NCBI GenBank assembly: GCA_019090895.1
Contig: JAHRVB010000128.1
Coordinates: forward strand, 1 to 38,179
Source of the DNA: Kangiellaceae bacterium
Lineage (GTDB): Bacteria > Pseudomonadota > Gammaproteobacteria > Enterobacterales > Kangiellaceae
Direction: 5' to 3'
DNA: 38,179 nt
In this document: positions 1 to 7,732 of the stretch, one piece after another
Numbering within the stretch: the first letter of the stretch is position 1
How the letters are laid out: each line of letters begins with the position of its first letter
The notes under the pieces: generated by a model
Seen by the model: the letters and a program-made list of their open reading frames with translations, nothing else
The model's database searches: none
Told to the model about the DNA's origin: nothing
Made by a program: the position numbers and the translations under genes

Positions 1-2135
1 GCTAAGGCTCCCACATCGTTAAAGCCGTCTCCAACCATTAAAGTGCCGCCTGATTCTTGTTGGGCCTTTAATATTTCGGCTAATTTTCGTTCTGGCGTTT
101 GGTTGGCAAATATTGATTCTATGCTACATTTTTTAGCAACTTCTTCTGATGGTTTTAATGCATCGCCACTCAGTAATGAAACCGAAATTCCTTGGGCCTT
201 TAATTGGTCAACTGCAGCTACCGCCGTCGTTCGAATGCTATCTTTAAGATAAAATACGGCGACTAGCTGATGTTGGTTCACCAAATATAAAACAGTCTCA
301 GTTACCACCGAATCGGCGGGACGATTAAACTCTACTGCAATTTTATCGCCGACTATTTCCTTGATGAATTCTAAATTTCCGAGTCGATAACAAATGCCAT
401 TTACCTTACCGCTCACCCCCTTGCCAATCACTTCACTAAGAGAGTCACTGCTCATGGTGAGCTCATCGGGTTCAAATTTAAATGCTTTGGAGACACGGTG
501 GTTCGATATTGATTCTAATAAGTAAGCGATTTGTAAGCAGTCAGAATTCGAGTGTTTACTACCGTTTATTATGCGACTTAGCTGCATTGTACCGGTGGTG
601 AGAGTACCTGTTTTATCAAAAAAGGTATTTTTGACCCTTGTGAGTTCAGACAAAGCGGTATTCGATCTTAGCATTAAGCCTAATTCCGAAAGTTGTGCTG
701 TTGCAGCAGCCACTGCTGCAGGGGTCGCAAGTGATAAAGCGCAAGGACAACTTACCACTAATACTGAGAGTACAATACTAAAAATTCTGTCGGGTTGTTC
801 AAACCACCAATAACCAGCGCTGATACTAACGAGTAATAGCGAAATAAGGACATAATAATGTGATACTCGATCGGCAATTGAAACTGTGTCCGGTTTTAAT
901 TGCTCCGCGTCATTTTGTAAAGCCACTAGTTTTTGTAAGTGACTATTCGCCACATCAGCTCTAACTGACATAACTAATGATGGGGAGTTATTGGTTGAAC
1001 CACTCATAAGACTATCGCCGATTTGTTTATCAACAGGCATAAATTCGCCTGTTAATACGGCTTCATTGATCTTCGCAGAGTGTTCACACAACATGCCATC
1101 TACCGGAATGATCTCTCCAGCATTGACGATTAAAATATCACCAGTTTTAACTTTGCTTATGCTAATGCTCGTGGTGCTGCCATCTGTGTTTCTTTTAATT
1201 GCTGAGAGAGGTAGTAATTGATTAAAACTCTGTTGTTTTAATATAGAACGATAGCGGGCTCGGTGTTCTAAATATCGGCCAACCAGCAAAAAAAATGTAA
1301 ACATAACGACTGAGTCGAAATAATAAACATCGTTGCCGAACACTAACGAATAAACACTGGAAAAATAGGCAGATAATATGGCGATACTGACAGGTAAATT
1401 CATACCTAACTGTTTAGCTTTAATGCTTCGGATAGTACTATCGAAAAAGGGGAGAGCGGAGTAGAACACGACTGGAGTAGCAATTATTCCGCTTAACCAA
1501 TGAAAAAATAGTCGGTGTTTTGACTCTAAATCTTGGAAATCGCCGATGTAGATTGCAAGCGCATATGTCATGACTTGCATCATTCCAAGAGCCGCAACAA
1601 GAATTCTCTTTATATAGGAAAGATTGGTTTTTTTGTAGATGTTTTCTTGTGCATCTAGGCTAAACGGATAACCTTTGTAACCTAATGCTGAGAGCTTTTT
1701 TAGAAAAATGCTCAGCTTATTGTGACGATTCCAAATGAGAACCGCTCTATGAGTTGAAACATTGACTTTTATGGATTGGACCCAAGGAAGTGAGCCAAGT
1801 TGTTTTTCAATTAACCATCCACAAGCAGCGCAAGTGATGCCCTCTATACCGAGTTCGATTGTGCGCATATCACCGTGAATTTGACTAACTTCTTCAACGA
1901 CATCTTCATTATCGAGTGCGTCAATATCGCGAAGTTCTTGTGGTATCAATTCGCTAGGTCTTGTACTCGGTTTATCTCGGAAACGATAAAAATCAGTTAA
2001 TTGATTTTCAACTAGCGTTTCAGCTATCGCTAAACACCCACCACAGCAAAACTGTTGATTCTTCCCAAGTACAAAGCAACTAAATAAATTCTGACTAGGA
2101 TTGGGTAAACCACAATGAAAACACTGATTATTCAT
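1..2135 (-). CDS. ccoI: Copper-translocating P1B-type ATPase CcoI/FixI (3' end cut by window edge)
   Basis: Inner-membrane P-type ATPase that moves copper for assembly of the CuB site of cbb3 oxidase. 711 codons are visible and the gene runs off the left edge. Seen in order: an N-terminal Cys-rich metal-binding segment (CFHCG, then CCGGC), an HMA-like domain with the CAAC pair (GITCAACG), membrane helices, the actuator motif TGEF, the CPC ion-pathway motif in VSCPCALS, the phosphorylation motif DKTGTL near base 615, and the hinge motif GDGFND at the very edge. The ATG at 2133-2135 lies 21 bases after the ccoH stop, and I see no strong ribosome binding site. The Cys-rich N-terminus and the place after ccoG-ccoH separate CcoI from CopA. 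ccoS, which often follows, would lie outside the window. Confidence 0.95.
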   Translation of the reverse strand, partial: MNNQCFHCGLPNPSQNLFSCFVLGKNQQFCCGGCLAIAETLVENQLTDFYRFRDKPSTRPSELIPQELRDIDALDNEDVVEEVSQIHGDMRTIELGIEGITCAACGWLIEKQLGSLPWVQSIKVNVSTHRAVLIWNRHNKLSIFLKKLSALGYKGYPFSLDAQENIYKKTNLSYIKRILVAALGMMQVMTYALAIYIGDFQDLESKHRLFFHWLSGIIATPVVFYSALPFFDSTIRSIKAKQLGMNLPVSIAILSAYFSSVYSLVFGNDVYYFDSVVMFTFFLLVGRYLEHRARYRSILKQQSFNQLLPLSAIKRNTDGSTTSISISKVKTGDILIVNAGEIIPVDGMLCEHSAKINEAVLTGEFMPVDKQIGDSLMSGSTNNSPSLVMSVRADVANSHLQKLVALQNDAEQLKPDTVSIADRVSHYYVLISLLLVSISAGYWWFEQPDRIFSIVLSVLVVSCPCALSLATPAAVAAATAQLSELGLMLRSNTALSELTRVKNTFFDKTGTLTTGTMQLSRIINGSKHSNSDCLQIAYLLESISNHRVSKAFKFEPDELTMSSDSLSEVIGKGVSGKVNGICYRLGNLEFIKEIVGDKIAVEFNRPADSVVTETVLYLVNQHQLVAVFYLKDSIRTTAVAAVDQLKAQGISVSLLSGDALKPSEEVAKKCSIESIFANQTPERKLAEILKAQQESGGTLMVGDGFNDVGAL

Positions 2136-2156
2136 TTGATTGGAACTGTCATTTAG

Positions 2157-2669
2157 TTAGTTTGAATGGCTATTGATGGTTAATTCCTGATGGTGTGGAT
2201 AGAGCCAGCGAGATTTAAGTATCCAGTTTCGACTTTTATCTTCAAGCAAAACATGCCAGTTGGCATCCTCTAAATGATCGAGTTGTCCAACATATTCTTT
2301 GGGCGTTAATCGATTGAACGCTATTTTTCGGTCTTTGTTTTTAAGAGTTGGATGAGAAAACGTTAGCTCGATTAACTCGGGAAGGTCGCCAGTTGACCTC
2401 ATGCTCAAAGAAATGAGCTCTGATTGTTGGTCAAAAGTGATCGTAGCGATTAGATTCAATTTCCTAGCGTGTTCTATTCGTTCAAAATTGCTATTAATAG
2501 CAAGTCCTTGCTTGTAATAATCATCTTGAACTAATGAGTCGGAAGTATCATTAGCAATAATAAAAGTGATGACACCCGCGACAACTGTAAAAAAGGGAAT
2601 CGCTATGAGTGCCCATGGCCACCCTTGCTTATACCAAGGCTCGATTGTTATTTGATTTAAAGTCTTCAT
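2157..2669 (-). CDS. ccoH: Cytochrome oxidase maturation protein CcoH/FixH
   Basis: Small membrane-anchored assembly factor for cbb3 oxidase, 170 residues. One transmembrane helix is visible at about residues 18-40, preceded by the WYKQGWPW segment and followed by the DDYYKQGLAIN motif typical of FixH. The remaining 110 residues form a beta-rich periplasmic domain. The start codon overlaps the ccoG stop in an ATGA (2666-2669), so the two are probably translationally coupled. Members of this family bind the oxidase during assembly and are linked to copper insertion with CcoI. Confidence 0.93.
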   Translation of the reverse strand: MKTLNQITIEPWYKQGWPWALIAIPFFTVVAGVITFIIANDTSDSLVQDDYYKQGLAINSNFERIEHARKLNLIATITFDQQSELISLSMRSTGDLPELIELTFSHPTLKNKDRKIAFNRLTPKEYVGQLDHLEDANWHVLLEDKSRNWILKSRWLYPHHQELTINSHSN

Positions 2670-4066
2670 TTCTTTTTAGGTCCTAAAAATTTAGCCGCCG
2701 ATGCCGCTTTATAGGCTTCTTCTCCAGAGGCTTGGATTGTGAATTGAATATCGTTCGAACGCCTTGTAAGTTGTTCCCCCGGAATTTTTATTCTGACTGG
2801 TAACATCAAAATTTCTCCGCTCTCGATCTCAAACTCACTTTCACCCTCTAATTTTATCGTGTTAAACCCTTCGACCCTGAGAACGTAGGTTTGTTTTTTT
2901 TGTGACATGTTGAGAATTTTTACGGTGTAAGTATTTTCAATTTCTCCCGAGAAGCTTTCGGTGTATAAATTATTTCGGTCTCTAAGAACATTAATATCAA
3001 GCGGAATTCTATTTGAAATTAAGTAAAAAAATGCTACCACGACAACAAGGAATATAGAGGTGTAAATAATTGTTCGAGGCCTAAAGAAAAGCGTCTTCTC
3101 GTTCCCTAAGGTTTTTTCTTCGACTTCAGTGGTGTATTTTATGAGCCCTTTGTCATAACCCATTTTTTCCATGACATTGTCGCAGACATCGATACATGCT
3201 GCACACGCTATACACTCATACTGTAGGCCGTCTCTAATATCGATTCCCGTTGGACATACATGCACGCATTGGTTGCAGTCAATACAATCACCTAGTCCTT
3301 TCAATTGATAATCGGAATTTTTCTTTCGCTTTCCTCTCGATTCACCACGGTTGTCATCATAAGAAATTATCAAAGTGTCTTTGTCGAACATAGAGCTTTG
3401 AAAGCGAGCATAGGGACACATGTGCAAACACACTTGTTCTCTGAGCCATCCTGCATTGCCATAAGTTGCAAGGGAATAAAATAATACCCAAAACCATTCC
3501 CACGGCCCAAGATTAAATTGTAATAAGTTTAGTCCTAATTCTCGGATTGGAGAAAAGTATCCGACAAAAGTATAACCAGTAAAAAGCGCGTAACTAACCC
3601 ATAGGAAATGTTTAGTGGATTTGCGCGTTAGTTTGTTAAAGTTCCAAGGCCCTTTATCCATTTTTATGCGCTTATTGCGATTACCCTCAACAAACTCTTC
3701 AATCCACAAAAACGTTTCTGTCCATACTGTTTGTGGGCAGGCATAGCCGCACCATAATCGACCAGCGATAGTGGTAAACAAAAACAAGCCAACGGCCGCG
3801 ATGATGAGCAGAAGCGTGAGATAGATAAAATCCTGCGGCCAGAAGGTCACACCAAAATAACGAAATTGGCGAGCTGGTAAATCGAATAATACAGCTTGAT
3901 CACCATTCCACAATAACCAAGGAGTTACGTAGTAGCATCCAAGTAATAAGAGCACCGTTAAAATTCTTAGTCTTGCGAAATGTCCATTAACTTGGCGCGG
4001 ATAAATTTTATCCGGCGAAACGTAAAGATCTCTGTAACTGATATCATTCGTTTCTTTATTGGTCAT
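2666..4066 (-). CDS. ccoG: Cytochrome oxidase accessory protein CcoG/FixG/RdxA, polyferredoxin
   Basis: Membrane protein of 466 residues carrying two [4Fe-4S] clusters, which reduces Cu(II) during cbb3 biogenesis in characterised relatives. Five or six hydrophobic segments are visible. The clusters are shown by CIDCNQCVHVCP and CIACAACIDVCD around residues 260-300, with additional Cys in CGYACPQTVW and CLHMCPYARFQ. The C-terminal 120 residues form an Ig-like FixG domain ending in a basic tail. The start lies 113 bases after the ccoP stop, the largest gap in this gene run, so a separate promoter is possible, but I see no clear promoter or FNR-type box there. Confidence 0.95.
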   Translation of the reverse strand: MTNKETNDISYRDLYVSPDKIYPRQVNGHFARLRILTVLLLLGCYYVTPWLLWNGDQAVLFDLPARQFRYFGVTFWPQDFIYLTLLLIIAAVGLFLFTTIAGRLWCGYACPQTVWTETFLWIEEFVEGNRNKRIKMDKGPWNFNKLTRKSTKHFLWVSYALFTGYTFVGYFSPIRELGLNLLQFNLGPWEWFWVLFYSLATYGNAGWLREQVCLHMCPYARFQSSMFDKDTLIISYDDNRGESRGKRKKNSDYQLKGLGDCIDCNQCVHVCPTGIDIRDGLQYECIACAACIDVCDNVMEKMGYDKGLIKYTTEVEEKTLGNEKTLFFRPRTIIYTSIFLVVVVAFFYLISNRIPLDINVLRDRNNLYTESFSGEIENTYTVKILNMSQKKQTYVLRVEGFNTIKLEGESEFEIESGEILMLPVRIKIPGEQLTRRSNDIQFTIQASGEEAYKAASAAKFLGPKKK

Positions 4067-4179
4067 ATCTTAATCTCAGCCAACTGTTAATGCGATTGCT
4101 ATTTTGCAGAACGCAACCTTCAGAAGTAGGCCTCGCATAGTTGTTCTGATGAGACATTCTTAGTGTAGCGATGAAACTA

Positions 4180-5067
4180 CTACTGCCGATTCGATAAGCT
4201 ATAGACATAAGCTGCAACCAAATGCGCACGTTCTTTTCCCAATATATCAAGATGTGCTGGCATCGCTCCCATTCGACCTTCTCGAATGGTTTTAGCAATG
4301 ATGGTAGAGGAGCCGCCATACAACCAATTACTATCAGTTAAGTTAGGTGCTCCCAAGGCAATGTTGCCTTTTCCGTCGTTTCCATGGCAGGCAAAACAAT
4401 GTTGTTCGAAAACCATTTTGCCATCAGTCGCTTTGGCTATGTCTACTTTATTACCTGATAATTGACCGACGTATTGAACAACGTTGTCCAGTTGCTCTGC
4501 ATTAAGCGCAGCTTCAAATGCTGGCATTACTCCATTTCTTCCGTTGATAATACTGCTTTCAATATTTGTTGGGCTTCCACCATATAACCAATCATTATCC
4601 GTCAAATCTGGATAGCCTGGATTTCCACGGGCATCTGATCCGTGACAACCAAAGCACGTATTAACGAAGATACGTTTGCCCATCTCCGTCGCCTGTTTCA
4701 TTTTACTTAATTGTTGAAGGGGGATTAATGCATATTTCTCAAATAGTGGTGCGTATGTTTTCTTTGCTTCGGTCACTTCTTCAGTGTGTTGGTTTGTTTG
4801 GCTCCAGCCTAAAACTCCGGCAAAATTGCCAAGACCGGGATATAAGATCAAGTAAGCAACGGAAAAAACTAAACAAATATTGAACATGTTGAGCCACCAT
4901 TTTGGCAGTGGGTTATTGTATTCTTCTATTCCGTCATAAACATGGCCGGTAGTTTCGTTTTCTCCTACTGACCCCTTCACTCGACGCGTCCAATAAAGTA
5001 AAGCCCAGCAACCTAGAACATTGACTACGGTTATTAAAATAATCCACCAGCTCCAGAATTCACTCAT
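4180..5067 (-). CDS. ccoP: cbb3-type cytochrome c oxidase subunit III, CcoP (dihaem)
   Basis: Membrane-anchored dihaem cytochrome c that accepts electrons for the cbb3 oxidase, 295 residues. There are two helices near the N-terminus (about 7-27 and 59-79), with the conserved YDGIEEYNNPLPKWW between them. Two c-type haem sites follow, CFGCH at residues 138-142 and CFACH at 224-228, each with a downstream MPA that supplies the axial Met. It ends in the usual VAAYVYSLS. The start overlaps the ccoQ stop by 8 bases (5060-5067). The two-helix N-terminus is the longer of the CcoP architectures. Confidence 0.97.
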   Translation of the reverse strand: MSEFWSWWIILITVVNVLGCWALLYWTRRVKGSVGENETTGHVYDGIEEYNNPLPKWWLNMFNICLVFSVAYLILYPGLGNFAGVLGWSQTNQHTEEVTEAKKTYAPLFEKYALIPLQQLSKMKQATEMGKRIFVNTCFGCHGSDARGNPGYPDLTDNDWLYGGSPTNIESSIINGRNGVMPAFEAALNAEQLDNVVQYVGQLSGNKVDIAKATDGKMVFEQHCFACHGNDGKGNIALGAPNLTDSNWLYGGSSTIIAKTIREGRMGAMPAHLDILGKERAHLVAAYVYSLSNRQ

Positions 5068-5248
5068 GGTCTTTGTCCTTGATTAGTTCACTTTCTACTT
5101 TATTCGATGTTTCGTCGCCAACAAACGGTAAGTTAGCGGCATCTTCAAAGGTCTTGTCATCAGTTTTACGATAGAGCAAATAAACAAGACCCATAAAAAG
5201 TACAAATAGAGCCAAGGTTTCGAGGCTTCTTATCAAATTTAAGTCCAT
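5060..5248 (-). CDS. ccoQ: cbb3-type oxidase subunit CcoQ/FixQ
   Basis: Single-span membrane protein of 62 residues that stabilises the association of CcoP with the CcoNO core. One helix at about residues 10-27 is followed by YRKTDDKTFEDAANLPF, the usual CcoQ linker. It lies 10 bases after ccoO and overlaps ccoP by 8 bases. Position and motif make the call secure despite the short length. Confidence 0.92.
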   Translation of the reverse strand: MDLNLIRSLETLALFVLFMGLVYLLYRKTDDKTFEDAANLPFVGDETSNKVESELIKDKDHE

Positions 5249-5258
5249 TAGTTAGCTC

Positions 5259-5867
5259 CTATCGTTTATCTTTTAGCACTAGACCGAGGCTTTGCAGATA
5301 AAACACAACCGCATCAAGCTCTGACTTTCCGGCAACCTGTTGTTGAGCACTATTAATATCATCATTGGTGTAAGGTACACCCACAATTCGCAAAGCTTCC
5401 ATTTTTTTGCCGGTCAATTCACCATCTAGAATTGCGTCCTCTAACCATGTAAATGCAGGCATATTTGATTCAGGTACTACGTCTCTTGGATTAAGCAAAT
5501 GAACTCGGTGCCATTCATCGCTGTATCGACCTCCGACTCTGGCGAGGTCTGGTCCGGTTCTTTTAGAACCCCACAAAAATGGATGTTCCCACACATGTTC
5601 ACCGGCTACCGAGTAATGGCCGTAGCGTTCTGTTTCAGCCCTAAATGGTCTAATCATCTGTGAATGACAGTTATTGCAACCTTCTCTTATATAGATATCT
5701 CTACCCTCAAGGGCTAAAGCTGAGTGAGGCTTCATTCCTTTAAGAGGTTCAGTGGTGTCTTCGATAAAAAATAACGGAACGATTTCAGCGAGACCACCAA
5801 AACTAATAACGACAAATATAAGTAACCCCATAAGGCCGATATTTTTTTCTACTGTTTCGTGTTGCAT
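5259..5867 (-). CDS. ccoO: cbb3-type cytochrome c oxidase subunit II, CcoO (monohaem)
   Basis: Membrane-anchored monohaem cytochrome c of the cbb3 core complex, 202 residues. There is one N-terminal helix (about 11-30). The haem site is C64-x2-C67-H68 within [10 protein letters not shown], followed by the family motifs [30 protein letters not shown] and NMPAFTWL, the last giving the axial Met. It lies 12 bases after ccoN and 10 bases before ccoQ, so it is certainly co-transcribed. Confidence 0.97.
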   Translation of the reverse strand: MQHETVEKNIGLMGLLIFVVISFGGLAEIVPLFFIEDTTEPLKGMKPHSALALEGRDIYIREGCNNCHSQMIRPFRAETERYGHYSVAGEHVWEHPFLWGSKRTGPDLARVGGRYSDEWHRVHLLNPRDVVPESNMPAFTWLEDAILDGELTGKKMEALRIVGVPYTNDDINSAQQQVAGKSELDAVVFYLQSLGLVLKDKR

Positions 5868-5879
5868 TGTATCGCCCTC

Positions 5880-7289
5880 TTATTGGTTAGCAGCGTTATC
5901 AGGACCTGCCTGAATCGTTTTATAAGTGTTGTAAGCCATGAAGAACATTCCTGACAAAAATAGTATTCCCCCGACTAACCGTATTGCATAGAAAGGGTAG
6001 GTTGTAGTGACCGATTCGATAAAACTGTAAGTCAGTGTTCCGTCAGCATTAACCGCTCGCCACATTAATCCCTGCATTACTCCTGCGATCCACATTGCGG
6101 CGATATAGAGAACAACTCCAATGGTAGATACCCAAAAGTGAACGTTAATTAAATCGACGCTAAACATTTCCTTTCGGCCATAGAGTTTTGGAATTAAATA
6201 ATACATTGCGCCGATTGTTACAAATGCGACCCAACCTAGGGCCCCAGAGTGGACGTGTCCGATAGTCCAGTCAGTGTAATGAGAAAGCGCATTAACGGTT
6301 TTGATTGCCATCATTGGTCCCTCAAATGTAGACATCCCATAGAATGAAAGAGAGACTATTAAGAATTTTAATATGGGGTCAGTTCGCAATTTGTGCCACG
6401 CACCGGAAAGGGTCATGATTCCATTAATCATTCCCCCCCAAGACGGCGCGAGTAAAATTAGCGAAAACACCATTCCCAGAGATTGTGCCCAGTCGGGTAG
6501 GGCGGTATATTGAAGATGATGCGGTCCCGCCCACATATATGTGGCAATAAGAGCCCAAAAATGAACAATGGATAGGCGATAAGAGTAAACAGGCCGCTCA
6601 GCTTGCTTAGGGATAAAGTAGTACATCATTCCTAAGAATCCGGCGGTAAGGAAGAATCCGACGGCATTATGACCGTACCACCACTGCACCATAGCATCTA
6701 TAGCGCCGCCATAAGCCGAATAAGATTTTGTTAATGTCACGGGAATCGCAGCACTATTTACGATGTGCAACACTGCCACTGTGATAATAAATGCACCATA
6801 AAACCAGTTGGCTACATAGATATGAGCGCTCTTACGTTTCATGATAGTTCCGAAAAATAGAATGGCATACGCAATCCAAACAACAGCAATGAGAATATCG
6901 ATAGGCCATTCAAGCTCAGCGTATTCTTTACCACCAGTTATTCCCATAGGTAATGATACTGCCGCTAGTACAATGACTAGTTGCCATCCCCAGAAAACAA
7001 AAGCTGCCAATGCGTTACTGATGAGGGGGGCCTGACATGTTCTTTGAACGACATAAAGAGATGTTGCCATTAACGCAGAACCACCAAATGCAAATACCAC
7101 TGCATTGGTATGTAAAGGACGTAATCGACCGAAAGTTAAGTATTCAATACCGTAGGTTAAATCTGGAAAAAAGAGTTGAGCAGCGATTATGACTCCCACT
7201 AGCATTCCAACGATTCCCCAAACCACAGTCATGATAGAAAACTGCTTAACGACCTTGTAGTTATAAGTCAGAGTTAGAGTTTCAGACAT
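5880..7289 (-). CDS. ccoN: cbb3-type cytochrome c oxidase subunit I, CcoN
   Basis: Catalytic subunit of the cbb3 terminal oxidase, 469 residues and about 12 membrane helices. It reduces oxygen to water at a high-spin haem b/CuB centre. Visible ligands: H60 ([11 protein letters not shown], low-spin haem), H207 ([10 protein letters not shown]) and H257-H258 ([11 protein letters not shown]) for CuB, and H345 and H347 ([11 protein letters not shown]) for the haems. Y251 on the same helix as H257 fits the cross-linked Tyr of C-type oxidases. This is the first gene of the operon. A GGGAAA-like ribosome binding site precedes the ATG, and an FNR-type box with a -10 lies upstream at 7355-7397. Confidence 0.98.
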   Translation of the reverse strand: MSETLTLTYNYKVVKQFSIMTVVWGIVGMLVGVIIAAQLFFPDLTYGIEYLTFGRLRPLHTNAVVFAFGGSALMATSLYVVQRTCQAPLISNALAAFVFWGWQLVIVLAAVSLPMGITGGKEYAELEWPIDILIAVVWIAYAILFFGTIMKRKSAHIYVANWFYGAFIITVAVLHIVNSAAIPVTLTKSYSAYGGAIDAMVQWWYGHNAVGFFLTAGFLGMMYYFIPKQAERPVYSYRLSIVHFWALIATYMWAGPHHLQYTALPDWAQSLGMVFSLILLAPSWGGMINGIMTLSGAWHKLRTDPILKFLIVSLSFYGMSTFEGPMMAIKTVNALSHYTDWTIGHVHSGALGWVAFVTIGAMYYLIPKLYGRKEMFSVDLINVHFWVSTIGVVLYIAAMWIAGVMQGLMWRAVNADGTLTYSFIESVTTTYPFYAIRLVGGILFLSGMFFMAYNTYKTIQAGPDNAANQ

Positions 7290-7732
7290 ACGATTTCCCA
7301 GTTACTTATTATTTGATCAAATGACGAATATGTTGCAAAGAATTTAAGCTGCGCATTTTAATGGGATATCAGGGGTGAAATGATTGACCTGGATCAAGTT
7401 AGTTCACTATTTGTTTAGATTGCACAAAAAGTGGACCAAAGCGAGCATTTGGGATTAGCAGTTTAGAGACCGTCGTTTAGAGACGGTAATAGTGCATTAT
7501 TAGAGGAAAACTGAGCTTCGGAGAGCTCTATTCAGTTTGGATTCACATTAGATGTAAATAATGATGGCTTGCTGGCTCACAGGCGTTATAAAATGTGGGT
7601 CTAAGCGTTACCTAATATAACTTAATAGCTTCGATTGGATAAAGAGTAGATTTAACTCATCGTAACAGAGAGCAATAAGAGTATATTGTCTCTGTGCCTA
7701 TATCCGTCAATGGAGCGCTAAAAGGGCCCAAC
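7290..7732. other. Divergent intergenic region between ccoN and the RND exporter gene
   Basis: Besides the FNR-type promoter it holds several symmetric elements. ATTTGATCAAAT at 7311-7322 is a perfect 12-bp palindrome inside the predicted ccoN leader. GTTTAGAGAC is repeated directly at 7461-7470 and 7475-7484, and the same stretch forms a hairpin, ACCGTC (7469-7474) with GACGGT (7482-7487). A second hairpin at 7508-7538 has nested arms GAGCT/AGCTC and AAACT/AGTTT. Neither hairpin is followed by a T run. I could not place a convincing promoter for the exporter gene. Confidence 0.6.
7355..7397 (-). promoter_or_regulatory. FNR/ANR-type promoter of ccoNOQP
   Basis: On the minus strand TTGATCCAGGTCAA (7384-7397) matches the FNR/ANR consensus TTGAT-N4-ATCAA, reading TTGAC-N4-ATCAA on the plus strand. 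TAAAAT (7355-7360) follows 23 bases after the box. If the box is centred at -41.5, this is within one base of a -10 element, the layout of a class II FNR-activated promoter. The start would lie near 7349, leaving a leader of about 60 bases. FNR-family control of cbb3 oxidase genes is well established; the assignment here is from sequence only. Confidence 0.8.

Noticed and set aside
4056..4319. Minus-strand open frame of 87 codons across the ccoP end and ccoG start
   Set aside because: It overlaps the 3' end of ccoP in another frame and the ccoG start, shows no family features, and ccoP ends normally. Judged a shadow.
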